From assembly GCA_052390495.1 (NCBI GenBank), contig JBQTGW010000119.1, positions 1-22,267 of the forward strand: a stretch of 22,267 nt of DNA, given 5' to 3'. The position numbers and the translations under genes were made by a program. This document shows, in pieces, positions 1 to 8,455 of this stretch; within the stretch, counting starts at the first letter, position 1, and every line of letters begins with the position of its first letter. The notes beneath the pieces are model-generated. The model was not told the origin of the DNA. It ran no database searches and saw nothing but the letters and a program-made list of their open reading frames with translations. This DNA comes from GCA-003244245 sp052390495. GTDB taxonomy: Bacteria > Actinomycetota > Actinomycetes > Mycobacteriales > Pseudonocardiaceae.

Positions 1-7
1 CTTGGGC

Positions 8-159
8 TCAAGCGGTCATAGCGACACCCGGCTTGACCTGGGGCGGGCGCCCGTACGCTGGTTGGCGGATCGGGCAGGTGTCCACCTGCCCCTGAGCAGG
101 CCCGATGGGGCGCCCGCCCCAGGTCAAGCCGGGTTTTGGGTGTCGCTATGACCGCTTGA
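8..159. repeat. Long near-perfect inverted repeat with nested hairpin
   Basis: The left arm (8-52, starts TCAAGCGGTCATAG) is the exact reverse complement of the right arm (108-159), apart from a 7-nt extra block GGGTTTT at 131-137 in the right arm. The 45 paired bases enclose a 55-nt loop. That loop holds its own hairpin: GGGCAGGTG (72-80) pairs with CACCTGCCC (83-91), and ATCGGGC (69-75) can pair with GCCCGAT (100-106). No gene is visible between 1 and 197. The element lies 38 bp beyond the leader-distal end of the CRISPR array. It could be a bidirectional terminator, a MITE-like pair of terminal repeats, or another structured element. No flanking target duplication is seen, and no U-tract follows the stem. 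Confidence 0.8.
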
Positions 160-197
160 AACCGCCCACCATATCCAGAAAGTATCAGGCCACACGG

Positions 198-3100
198 GTT
201 GCTATCCCTCGTAGGGGCAATGAGGACTATCGGGGGTCTCTTCCTCAATCAGGTCATCCAAATCATGTTGCTATCCCTCGTAGGGGCAATGAGGACCGTG
301 AGCTGTCGGAGTTTCGCGGCATCCTCAACGCCACGTTGCTATCCCTCGTAGGGGGCAATGAGGACCTGCGGGTTCGTCACCTGCACGCTGACACCGTTGT
401 CACGTTGCTATCCCTCGTAGGGGCAATGAGGACCGGCGGGAGGAGCCTCGCTGCGGTGCTGTTCGACCTGTTGCTATCCCTCGTAGGGGCAATGAGGACA
501 CCGCGCTGCTGGCCGACCTCAAGCGGCACGGCTACCCGTTGCTATCCCTCGTAGGGGCAATGAGGACCGCCCCGGCCGGCGAATCGGCCACCTGGGCGCC
601 GGGGTTGCTATCCCTCGTAGGGGCAATGAGGACCTGGTGACAGACACCCGGATGGCCCCTGGCGAGCGCGCCGTTGCTATCCCTCGTAGGGGCAATGAGG
701 ACATGGTCTCGCCCCTACTCGGGGTCAGCCGCTGTACTGTTGCTATCCCTCGTAGGGGCAATGAGGACGACGGTACCGATTGCTCTAAGTAGATTCTCGT
801 CTTGTTGCTATCCCTCGTAGGGGCAATGAGGACATCTGGTGGCTCAAGCCGAGCCGGGTGAAGCCGGTCCCGTTGCTATCCCTCGTAGGGGCAATGAGGA
901 CTGCCCACCGCCAGCGCCCCGCCCACCGCGGCACCGGGTTGCTATCCCTCGTAGGGGCAATGAGGACGGCGGCTTGCCTGAAGGCGCATGTAAGTTCCTG
1001 CACCAGTTGCTATCCCTCGTAGGGGCAATGAGGACTCAGGGACACACAGAGGGTACTGAGGTTCCGAGTAGCTGTTGCTATCCCTCGTAGGGGCAATGAG
1101 GACCTTTGCCGCGAGAGTGGCCTGACCACCACCGAAGTTGTTGCTATCCCTCGTAGGGGCAATGAGGACATTGCTGGTGTGCTCTGAATGCACAACAAAG
1201 TACGGTTGCTATCCCTCGTAGGGGCAATGAGGACTATTGAACTCAGCAGGCTGCAAACGGCAATATTCGTGTTGCTATCCCTCGTAGGGGCAATGAGGAC
1301 GATCGCCCTACGCACTGGCTGAAGCACCGGGAATCGTTGCTATCCCTCGTAGGGGCAATGAGGACAAGTCGCCAAGTGGCAGCAGTCCGAAACTGGCCCG
1401 TTGCTATCCCTCGTAGGGGCAATGAGGACACGTCACCCATAACCCAGTCTCATGGCGTATGAAAGTTGCTATCCCTCGTAGGGGCAATGAGGACTTCCCG
1501 CCGGCTGGCGGGCGAAGTCCCGTTTCGCGCGTTGCTATCCCTCGTAGGGGCAATGAGGACATGGGACAGCTGAGAGGAGCAGGAAATGAGCTACGATTAG
1601 TTGCTATCCCTCGTAGGGGCAATGAGGACCGTCGCGCCGAGGCGGCGCGGAAGCCGGGCTGGTGGGTGTTGCTATCCCTCGTAGGGGCAATGAGGACAGG
1701 TGCGGAGTGCAAGACAACGCAGAATACGTGAGCCGTTGCTATCCCTCGTAGGGGCAATGAGGACACGATCCGGATGAAACTAAAGAGCTGTCGGAGATAT
1801 TGTTGCTATCCCTCGTAGGGGCAATGAGGACTGGCCGCCGGCCGCCTCCCGCGCCCACCGCGCCACGTTGCTATCCCTCGTAGGGGCAATGAGGACCTCG
1901 GCCGCATCTGCGGCCGGTCGAGTCCGGATCCGAGTTGCTATCCCTCGTAGGGGCAATGAGGACCGGCGTCCGGCCCGTGAGCTCCGGGCGGCGGGGCAGG
2001 GGGTTGCTATCCCTCGTAGGGGCAATGAGGACGCATTTACCGGGTCGTGGCTGCGTGATGCCTATCAAGACCGTTGCTATCCCTCGTAGGGGCAATGAGG
2101 ACACGGGTGGGTGGCCTCCCGCGTGGCGGAGGCGGCCGGTTGCTATCCCTCGTAGGGGCAATGAGGACGAGGTCGCCGTGGCGTTCATTGATCGCCACGG
2201 ATACGGTTGCTATCCCTCGTAGGGGCAATGAGGACGGGAACCCCCCAGAAGGCGTACCTCACCGTGCGCGACGTTGCTATCCCTCGTAGGGGCAATGAGG
2301 ACCCAGGCCGCCGATCGCCACCACGGCGGCGGCCAGCCGTTGCTATCCCTCGTAGGGGCAATGAGGACCCCTTCCTCGGTTCGGGGCAGCTCAAAGCAGC
2401 TGAGTTGCTATCCCTCGTAGGGGCAATGAGGACTAGAGGCAACGACCGCGGGTAATGCCGCCGCTACCGGTTGCTATCCCTCGTAGGGGCAATGAGGACC
2501 GGAAATCCGTTCCGACAGCTCGGTACTAATGCCGTGTTGCTATCCCTCGTAGGGGCAATGAGGACAGCCGAGACCTGCCCCGAGAATCGAAGCAATGCTA
2601 ACGTTGCTATCCCTCGTAGGGGCAATGAGGACCTGAGGTCGAAGGCGCCTTGGTCACCATGGCCAGGATGTTGCTATCCCTCGTAGGGGCAATGAGGACT
2701 GCCGGTCGGCACCGTCCTGCCCGCCAGGCCGGTCAGGTTGCTATCCCTCGTAGGGGCAATGAGGACCGGGGAAGGTGATCCGGGTCCGGGCGTTGATCCC
2801 GGGTTGCTATCCCTCGTAGGGGCAATGAGGACCGGGGAGAAGTCTTACGTAAGACCGCCCTCCCAGGGGTTGCTATCCCTCGTAGGGGCAATGAGGACCA
2901 GAATGCGGGGCTGCGCGGCCCGCATTATCTGGGGTTGCTATCCCTCGTAGGGGCAATGAGGACGCTCAACCGAGGCGATCAGGCGCAGAAAGGTCTCGTT
3001 GCTATCCCTCGTAGGGGCAATGAGGACTCCACCACTTACAAATTTCAGCTCAAAATCACCGGTTGCTATCCCTCGTAGGGGCAATGAGGACTCCTCCTCT

Positions 3101-3558
3101 GTGGCGGCTCGCACTTCCGCGTAATAGAGTTGCTATCCCTCGTAGGGGCAATGAGGACGCCAGCGGCGGCGGACCTCACCACACAGGGCCACCCTCGTTG
3201 CTATCCCTCGTAGGGGCAATGAGGACCCCGGTGGCGCTGGCGACCCTGGACCGGCTCGTCGCGTTGCTATCCCTCGTAGGGGCAATGAGGACTGGGCACC
3301 ACGCCGTGCGGCCGGGTGGCCAGGGAGAGTTGCTATCCCTCGTAGGGGCAATGAGGACTCGCGTCCGCGTACGGGGAGCACGACATCGGCAACGCGTTGC
3401 TATCCCTCGTAGGGGCAATGAGGACGCGGGCGGCGGAGGCGACGCCGCAGCAGATCATCGGTTGCTATCCCTCGTAGGGGCAATGAGGACACCACCCTCG
3501 GGTGGTGGCTGCAGGTAACAATCGCAACGTTGCTATCCCTCGTAGGGGCAATGAGGAC
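198..3558 (-). CRISPR. Type I-B CRISPR array, 51 repeats / 50 spacers
   Basis: A 30-bp repeat (plus strand begins GTTGCTATCC, ends CAATGAGGAC) occurs 51 times, first at 198-227 and last at 3529-3558. Spacers are 34-40 bp. All copies look identical except the third (335-365), which carries one extra G and is 31 bp. The repeat has a short central palindrome, CCCT-CGT-AGGG. I assign crRNA sense to the minus strand for three reasons: that strand's repeat ends in ATAGCAAC, a plausible 8-nt 5' handle of the I-B kind; the right end abuts the co-directional cas2; and the only indel-bearing repeat is near the left, presumably older, end. No spacer appears twice in full. Several spacers read as open coding sequence, for example 500-537, consistent with phage or plasmid genes, but no target can be named from the window. 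Confidence 0.98.
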
Positions 3559-3681
3559 CCCACGGTAACGGTGCAGGTCAGGGGGCGCAAGCGGGGGGTG
3601 TTGATGTTGGTTTTTGCAGCGATCCGCCGGTTGTGCGCGACACGCCTGTGGTTCGCTGCAACTGTCGGCGTGTCGCGCCGG
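3559..3681 (-). promoter_or_regulatory. Putative CRISPR leader between cas2 and array
   Basis: This 123-bp non-coding stretch lies between the cas2 stop (3682-3684) and the last repeat (ends 3558), where a leader is expected if the array is transcribed on the minus strand. It is not strongly AT-rich; the only T-run is at about 3610-3616. I see no convincing -35/-10 pair. Its cas2-proximal half is taken up by an inverted repeat (3635-3678). Leader identity rests on position and repeat polarity rather than on a motif. Confidence 0.6.
3635..3678 (-). terminator. 12-bp inverted repeat after cas2, possible operon terminator
   Basis: GCGCGACACGCC (3635-3646) is a perfect inverted copy of GGCGTGTCGCGC (3667-3678), with a 20-nt loop. 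It begins 4 bp beyond the cas2 stop codon in the direction of transcription. Its place suggests a stem-loop ending the cas mRNA or separating it from the array transcript. The minus strand after the stem is A-rich rather than U-rich, so this is not a classical intrinsic terminator. It could instead be a protein-binding or adaptation-related leader element. Confidence 0.45.
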
Positions 3682-3945
3682 TCAGAGGATGTCGTCGGGC
3701 TGGCTGTCTCGGGCGCCCCAGCTGTGGCGTTCGGGGTGGGCTCCAGGTGGGAAGGTATAGACCAGGACTCGGTCGTAGCTAGAGTCGATCTTGATTTCCA
3801 TGGCCGCGTGGAACCGTTTCATCTGAGCGGGGCTGAGGTGGCCTTCGAAGACGCTGCGCTGGATGTGATGCAGGTATTGTCGGCAGGTCTTGAGCACGCC
3901 AGGGTTGCGTTCGGCGGCGGTGTCGTACACGACGATGACGTACAC
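3682..3945 (-). CDS. cas2: CRISPR-associated endonuclease Cas2
   Basis: Cas2 is the dimeric structural partner of Cas1 in the spacer-integration complex. The 87-aa product opens with the typical first beta strand and its aspartate (YVIVVYDTA, Asp8). It continues with LKTCRQYLHHIQRSVFEGHLS, characteristic of Cas2 from I-B-type operons, and a later strand RVLVYTF. Length matches the family (about 85-100 aa). The start is GTG at 3945, only 3 nt after the cas1 stop, with a GGTGGTGA-like ribosome-binding stretch inside the end of cas1. It is the last gene of the operon and is followed by the leader and array. Confidence 0.95.
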   Translation of the reverse strand: MYVIVVYDTAAERNPGVLKTCRQYLHHIQRSVFEGHLSPAQMKRFHAAMEIKIDSSYDRVLVYTFPPGAHPERHSWGARDSQPDDIL

Positions 3946-3948
3946 GGG

Positions 3949-4929
3949 TCACCACCAGATCCGGAACGCCTTGTAGGGCACACCTTCCAGGCATGTGCGG
4001 GTGAGCCGGAGGGCTTCGAGGTAGATCAGTTCGTCGTAAGCGACGGGTCGCTGTAGCTGGCGGTGTTGGACGGTGGTGGCGAGGTCGTCTCGGACGGTCT
4101 GCACGACCAGTTTTCTGCCCTCCTCGCTGAGGGATGCCTGGTTCGAGGTGGTCTCGAAGTGCCGGGGCTCAAGCTGCCGACGGGCGGCCAGTCGCAGCAG
4201 CAGGCGGTCGGCGAACAGTGGCTTGAAGACCTCGGCGAGATCTAGGGCGAGGGTGTGCCGGTGACGTTCCATGGTGCTGTGCAGGAAACCGATGCCGGTG
4301 TGTAGAGGTGTGAGCCGCAGCGCGGTGAGGACCCGTGCGTAGACGATGCCGTTGACGTAGCTGATGAAGGCGTTGCCGGCGTTGCGTGGCGGTCGGCGGC
4401 TGCGGCCGTGTAATTGCAGCCAGTCGGGCAGCTTGGTGTCCATCAGCTCCCAGGCCGATCGACGGAAGGTGCCCTCGGCGCCCATGAGCTGGTCGCGGCC
4501 GGTGGCCGACGCCGCGCTGGCTTCGAGCACCCGGTAGGAACGCTCGAGCAGGGTGCGGTCCACGACTCGGCGGACGTTGAAGGCGCAGGAGGTGACCAAT
4601 TGGCGGGCGATCACCATGCGTTGTTCGTCGTCGGCGGCGAGACGGACCTGAGCGACGACGGTGTCACCGGAGGTGCTCGTCTGCGCGCCCAGCAGCGAAC
4701 CGGCGTAGTCGCCGTAGTGGCTGAGTAGGTGGACGTCGATGCCGTGGCGGTTCAGCAGCGCCATCACGGCCGTGTTCACGTCGACGTTGTCGCTTGCGAC
4801 GATGTCCCGCACATCGGTGACGGGGATGTGCCGGTCCGGGTGACCTTCACGTTCGATCACAAGCGACTGGTCCTTGCGCCGGATGCGGCAGGCAGTGGTG
4901 AGCCAGTAGGTACGGGATGCTTCGGGCAT
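3949..4929 (-). CDS. cas1: CRISPR-associated endonuclease Cas1
   Basis: Cas1 is the metal-dependent integrase that inserts new spacers at the leader end of the array, working with Cas2 and here probably Cas4. The 326-aa protein has the usual beta-rich N-terminal domain (about 1-80) and an alpha-helical catalytic domain. The expected metal ligands are visible: Glu152 in MGAEGTFRR, His217 in TGIGFLHS, and Asp230 with Glu233 in LALDLAEVFKP. The motif RRPPRNAGNAFISYVNGIVY (about 178-197) matches the conserved core. The ATG at 4929 directly abuts the cas4 stop (4930-4932) with no intergenic base, and cas2 follows after 3 nt, so expression is likely translationally coupled. No missing catalytic residue was noticed. 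Confidence 0.97.
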   Translation of the reverse strand: MPEASRTYWLTTACRIRRKDQSLVIEREGHPDRHIPVTDVRDIVASDNVDVNTAVMALLNRHGIDVHLLSHYGDYAGSLLGAQTSTSGDTVVAQVRLAADDEQRMVIARQLVTSCAFNVRRVVDRTLLERSYRVLEASAASATGRDQLMGAEGTFRRSAWELMDTKLPDWLQLHGRSRRPPRNAGNAFISYVNGIVYARVLTALRLTPLHTGIGFLHSTMERHRHTLALDLAEVFKPLFADRLLLRLAARRQLEPRHFETTSNQASLSEEGRKLVVQTVRDDLATTVQHRQLQRPVAYDELIYLEALRLTRTCLEGVPYKAFRIWW

Positions 4930-5427
4930 TCACTCCACCCAGCAGTAGTCGAGATAGCTGCAACCCCGGCAGCGGGAACGGGCGAGTTTCGGCGGTGCGG
5001 ACTCCAGGGCGACGGTCCGGAGCACGGTGTCGATATCTGCTCCAGCGCGGGCCGCCTCGTCGGTGCCGTAGGGAATGGTGACGGTGCGACGAGTCGACGG
5101 GTAGTGCAGGATTCCACCGCGTACCGGCACGCCTACCTCGGTGAGCCGGTGACAATAGTGGATGGTCTGGGCTCGGTCGGCCTCAGTGGATTTGGCCGAG
5201 GACTTCACCTCGTGCACCCAGGTTTGACCGTCGATGAAATCTATGCGTGCCGCGCCGAGATCGACCGGGGCCTGCCGGGTGTAGGTCGTGTCGTGCACGG
5301 CTTCGCCGAGTTGTACCAGCGAGCTGAGCCGTTCCGGGCGCAGGCCGCGGGCGAACAGCCACAGCTGCCGCGGGCAGTGGTACAGGTATTTGACGTGCAC
5401 GCCACCCACGTCGTCCGCGCTGATCAC
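4930..5427 (-). CDS. cas4: CRISPR-associated exonuclease Cas4
   Basis: Cas4 is a RecB-like nuclease with an iron-sulfur cluster that trims prespacers and helps select PAM and orientation. In this 165-aa protein Cys18 (YHCPRQLWLF) pairs with a C-terminal cluster Cys153, Cys156 and Cys162 (CRGCSYLDYC), giving the four ligands for a [4Fe-4S] cluster. The nuclease motifs are His45 (GEAVHD), Asp63, Glu73-Val-Lys75 in VHEVKSSAKS, and the QxxxY motif Gln87-Tyr91. The GTG start at 5427 overlaps the cas3 stop in a GTGA junction, and the stop abuts the cas1 start. All hallmark residues are present, so it should be active. Confidence 0.95.
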   Translation of the reverse strand: MISADDVGGVHVKYLYHCPRQLWLFARGLRPERLSSLVQLGEAVHDTTYTRQAPVDLGAARIDFIDGQTWVHEVKSSAKSTEADRAQTIHYCHRLTEVGVPVRGGILHYPSTRRTVTIPYGTDEAARAGADIDTVLRTVALESAPPKLARSRCRGCSYLDYCWVE

Positions 5428-7799
5428 AGCACCTCCCCGGCTTCGTAGCGGCTTCCTACGGGATCGCGGGGCGCGCCGAGGCCGTAGTGGGGGTCGTATT
5501 CGGCGTCGAATACGTGAACCTTCAGCTTTTTATCCCAGCGGCAGCGCAGGTAATGCGGCAGGGGAATGAGCAGTTCCTCGGCCAGCAGGCGACCTGCGGG
5601 ACCGTGCTCCGACAGCAGTCGATCGGCGTACTCCTGGTGGTCTTGGGCGAGTACCGCCTCAGTACCATCAAACTGCTTGTCGAATTCCTCGGCCAGCTGG
5701 CTGCGATCGTCGAAGGGATAGTCGAAACCGAGGAACGCCTTGCTGAACCTGTCGCGGGCCTGCTCGACCGCTTGGCACCACTCGGTTCCCCAGTCGCCGT
5801 CGTAGATCTCGTTGAGCCAGCCGAGGGTGTCGCGTTCGTCGATGACGTGCCCGTCATGCCTGGTCAACAGCTCCATGGCGAGTCGGGTCGGCTCGGCGTC
5901 GTAGACGCCATCGGCGTACTCGGCCGGACCACCGCCACGGCGCGGCCGGTAGTCGGGCGGGTAGACAACGACTGGGGCTGGGGGGCGAGCACCGAGGCGA
6001 TTAACCCGACCGAAGCGCTGCAGCAGCGCGTCGAGCGGAGCGCCGCTGGTGTGCAGCACATCAAAGTCGACGTCGAGGGAGACCTCTACGACCTGGGTGG
6101 CCACGAGCAGCCCGGGGTGACGGGGGTGCCGGGTGCCGAAACGGGCCTGGATGGCCGCCTCGATCGTGGACCGGTCCTTGCGGCGGAACCGGGAATGCAG
6201 CAGCAGCGCCGCCTCCGGTCCGTGCAGCTCGGTCGCCGTCGGGGCGAGCTCCTCGTGCAGGGCACGGGCGTGGGCGACGTTGTTGGCCACGACGAGCACC
6301 GCCTGCCCGGCCCGCAGCTCCTCAGTGATCTCCGCAATGGTCGTCGGCTCGGTCAGGTGGGTAGGCCGGACCGTGATGCAGTGGCGCTGTGGCCAGGATC
6401 CGGACAGGGCGACCCGCTCGCAGGGCGTTTTCAGGGTTGTATCCAGCAGATCCGCCAAGGCGTCGGGCAGGGTGGCCGACAGCACCGCGATCCGTCCGCC
6501 GAGGTCCTCCCACAGCCGCAGCATCGCCAGGATCATGCCGAGCCGACGAGGGTCGTAGGCGTGCAGCTCGTCCAGGATGAAGACGGAGTTGGCGGCGTCG
6601 ATGAGAATTCCGCTGTGCGCGGGTCCGGCCAGCGCGCCCCGCAACAGCTGGTAGGGCGTGCCGACCCGAGCCAGCTCGCGGAACAACCGGGTCGCCGCCG
6701 CCCGGGACACGGCCTTGTGCGCGGCGGCTCCCTGCGGGACGCAGTCGTCCTGCAAGGCGCGGTCCAGGTGGTAGGAGGCCGCCCGGGAGTGCGCCACCCC
6801 GATGTCGGCCGTGCCGAGTTCGGTGCCCAGCCGGTTGGCCATGGCGTTGATCGAGGCCAGATAGGGCAGGACGTAGAACAGCCGAGGTGTGCAGCCGATG
6901 CGGTGGCGCAGATCCTCGATTTGGGTCAACGCCCAGAGCAGCGACGCCTCGGTCTTACCCGAGCCGGTGGGTGCGCGCAGCAGCAGATGACCGTCAACGG
7001 CGGCGGCTCGGACTTGATGGGGACGCAGCTCTGCGTGGCGTTTGCGAAGCCGCGCCCGCAGCCGCTCGGGGTATGCCGTGGTGAGCGGGTGATCGGTGCA
7101 GAGCGGGCTGTGCGCCGAGGACACGTGATCGGCGAGGGTGACCGCTCCTTGCAGCAGCACCGCAGTCAACCCGTCCGCCCTGTCCGCAACCCGCAATGGC
7201 GCTGCCCACCGTTCGCGCAGTTCCTCGAAGAGCTGGTATGCGTCGTGGCCCACCCCGTTGTCCTGCCGGGATGGGCCGCCGATCCCCGGGAGCAGGCCGT
7301 GGGCCTGAGCTTTTCTGGTCAGCCAGTCCTGTAGCTCGTCGACGGCGTCCGAGTCGGCGGCACCGAAGCGGTGCGCAAACGCGGCCAACTCCACGTTGTA
7401 GGTGGTGAAGAGGGGGATCTTGCTGTGAGTGTCACCGGTGAACGCTCTGTGGTGGCTGGCGACGCCGGTGCCTACCCACAGCCGGTCATTCGAGTCCGAA
7501 TCCGCGAGCACGCGAGCTACGAAACCCAGGGAGTAGACCTCGTGGCGCTCTCCCCACGTCTCGGCGGCTTGTGCACTGTTGCCGACCATTACCTGAAAGC
7601 CGTCGGCGACCTTGCCCGCGTCGTGCAGCAGGATCGCCAGCCGCCCCCACGTCCAGAATCTCTCCGGCAGCTTGGCGATCTTCCCGACCCGCTGCTGTAG
7701 TTCGTCCATCGCCTCCAACGCCGCAGTCAGGTGGGTGGTGAGCAGCTCACCGGTGGTTTGACGGGCTTGGGGGCTTTTGGCCCACAACTGCCGACTCAT
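5424..7799 (-). CDS. cas3: CRISPR-associated helicase-nuclease Cas3 (HD + DExH)
   Basis: Cas3 is recruited to Cascade-bound DNA and unwinds and degrades it. I place the start at ATG 7799, where it overlaps the cas5 stop as ATGA, giving 791 aa; the frame stays open further upstream but only as the shadow of cas5. The N-terminal HD nuclease domain shows His23, the His59-Asp60 pair in LLHDAGKV, and the later GERHEVYSLGF and ASHHRAF histidines. The helicase part has Walker A APTGSGKT with Lys282, the DELH box at 410-413, the SAT motif LSATLPDAL near 440, and motif VI DALLQRFGRVNRLG near 590. HD and helicase are fused in one chain, as usual for I-B. It ends in a GTGA overlap with cas4. Confidence 0.97.
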   Translation of the reverse strand: MSRQLWAKSPQARQTTGELLTTHLTAALEAMDELQQRVGKIAKLPERFWTWGRLAILLHDAGKVADGFQVMVGNSAQAAETWGERHEVYSLGFVARVLADSDSNDRLWVGTGVASHHRAFTGDTHSKIPLFTTYNVELAAFAHRFGAADSDAVDELQDWLTRKAQAHGLLPGIGGPSRQDNGVGHDAYQLFEELRERWAAPLRVADRADGLTAVLLQGAVTLADHVSSAHSPLCTDHPLTTAYPERLRARLRKRHAELRPHQVRAAAVDGHLLLRAPTGSGKTEASLLWALTQIEDLRHRIGCTPRLFYVLPYLASINAMANRLGTELGTADIGVAHSRAASYHLDRALQDDCVPQGAAAHKAVSRAAATRLFRELARVGTPYQLLRGALAGPAHSGILIDAANSVFILDELHAYDPRRLGMILAMLRLWEDLGGRIAVLSATLPDALADLLDTTLKTPCERVALSGSWPQRHCITVRPTHLTEPTTIAEITEELRAGQAVLVVANNVAHARALHEELAPTATELHGPEAALLLHSRFRRKDRSTIEAAIQARFGTRHPRHPGLLVATQVVEVSLDVDFDVLHTSGAPLDALLQRFGRVNRLGARPPAPVVVYPPDYRPRRGGGPAEYADGVYDAEPTRLAMELLTRHDGHVIDERDTLGWLNEIYDGDWGTEWCQAVEQARDRFSKAFLGFDYPFDDRSQLAEEFDKQFDGTEAVLAQDHQEYADRLLSEHGPAGRLLAEELLIPLPHYLRCRWDKKLKVHVFDAEYDPHYGLGAPRDPVGSRYEAGEVL

Positions 7800-8455
7800 G
7801 GGGCGTTCGCCACGGTGAACTGGCCGGGGTGCACCGGAGGGAGCAGGGCCACGGCTTGGCCATCCTCGGTTGCCCAGCCTCCCTCCACCTCGGCCCGGCT
7901 TCCCTCGGGGTGATAGCGGTAGGCATGCCACTGCGTCCGGGACCGGTCGAGACTGATCGCGGTGGGGAGTTGCAGCAACGTCCCGGCCGAGGTGAGCTGC
8001 GCCGGTAGCACGGCATGGCCCTGACGGCCTGCTTGGTGCGGCACCAGCTGAACTCGCCGCGTGCGGGCGGTGGCCAGGTCCTGGCTGCGGCTCAGGCGCA
8101 GCGTCCACACCGGTCTGCGTAGGGCCCGCTCCCACCGTTCGAGGTCGTCGAACAGCCAGATCCGCAGGGTCACCTCGGCCAGGAAGGGCCGGTCCTTGGG
8201 GGTCGGGTCGGCCTTGCGGCCGGAGGCGTCCAAAGGATGGTAGGTCTCCAGGTCGACGCCCTGGCCTGCGGCGGTGAAGGTCATCGCGAACCGCAGGTCG
8301 CTGGGCACCTGCTCCCAGCCGCCGGCCGCTGCGGCGAGCATCCCGCCGACGGTGGCTGGCGGTGGGCAGGGCAGCCCGATCTGCACCCCGGCGTAGAGCG
8401 GGTTACGGAACGACACGACCGGGGCGCGGACCTCGACGTCGAGGGCCTCGGTCAT
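7796..8455 (-). CDS. cas5: Cascade subunit Cas5 (type I-B)
   Basis: Cas5 is the RAMP-fold subunit that caps the 5' handle of the crRNA in Cascade. The 219-aa product begins with the characteristic segment VRAPVVSFRNPLYAGVQIG followed by LPCPPPATVGGMLAAAAG, the conserved N-terminal ferredoxin-like strand and proline/glycine-rich helix start of Cas5 from I-A and I-B systems. The start ATG (8453-8455) overlaps the cas7 stop, and its own stop overlaps the cas3 start, both as ATGA. Identification rests on this N-terminal motif and on its place between cas7 and cas3; the C-terminal half has no motif I can name. Confidence 0.9.
   Translation of the reverse strand: MTEALDVEVRAPVVSFRNPLYAGVQIGLPCPPPATVGGMLAAAAGGWEQVPSDLRFAMTFTAAGQGVDLETYHPLDASGRKADPTPKDRPFLAEVTLRIWLFDDLERWERALRRPVWTLRLSRSQDLATARTRRVQLVPHQAGRQGHAVLPAQLTSAGTLLQLPTAISLDRSRTQWHAYRYHPEGSRAEVEGGWATEDGQAVALLPPVHPGQFTVANAP

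Noticed and set aside
302..1794. 12-nt identity GAGCTGTCGGAG shared by the spacers at 297-334 and 1765-1801
   Set aside because: Too short in this much GC-rich sequence to claim a shared target.
105..3518. Many open frames on both strands across the array, with repeated peptides such as LLSLVGAMRT, VAIPRRGNED and SSLPLRGIAT
   Set aside because: They are translations of the CRISPR repeat and arise only because the repeat has few stops; not genes.
5487..7334. 615-aa plus-strand open frame
   Set aside because: Antisense shadow of cas3 in GC-rich DNA; no domain resemblance, while the minus strand has full Cas3 motifs.
7800..8135. N-terminal extension of the cas3 frame
   Set aside because: Pro/Arg/Gly-rich shadow of cas5; the ATG at 7799 overlapping the cas5 stop is the natural start.
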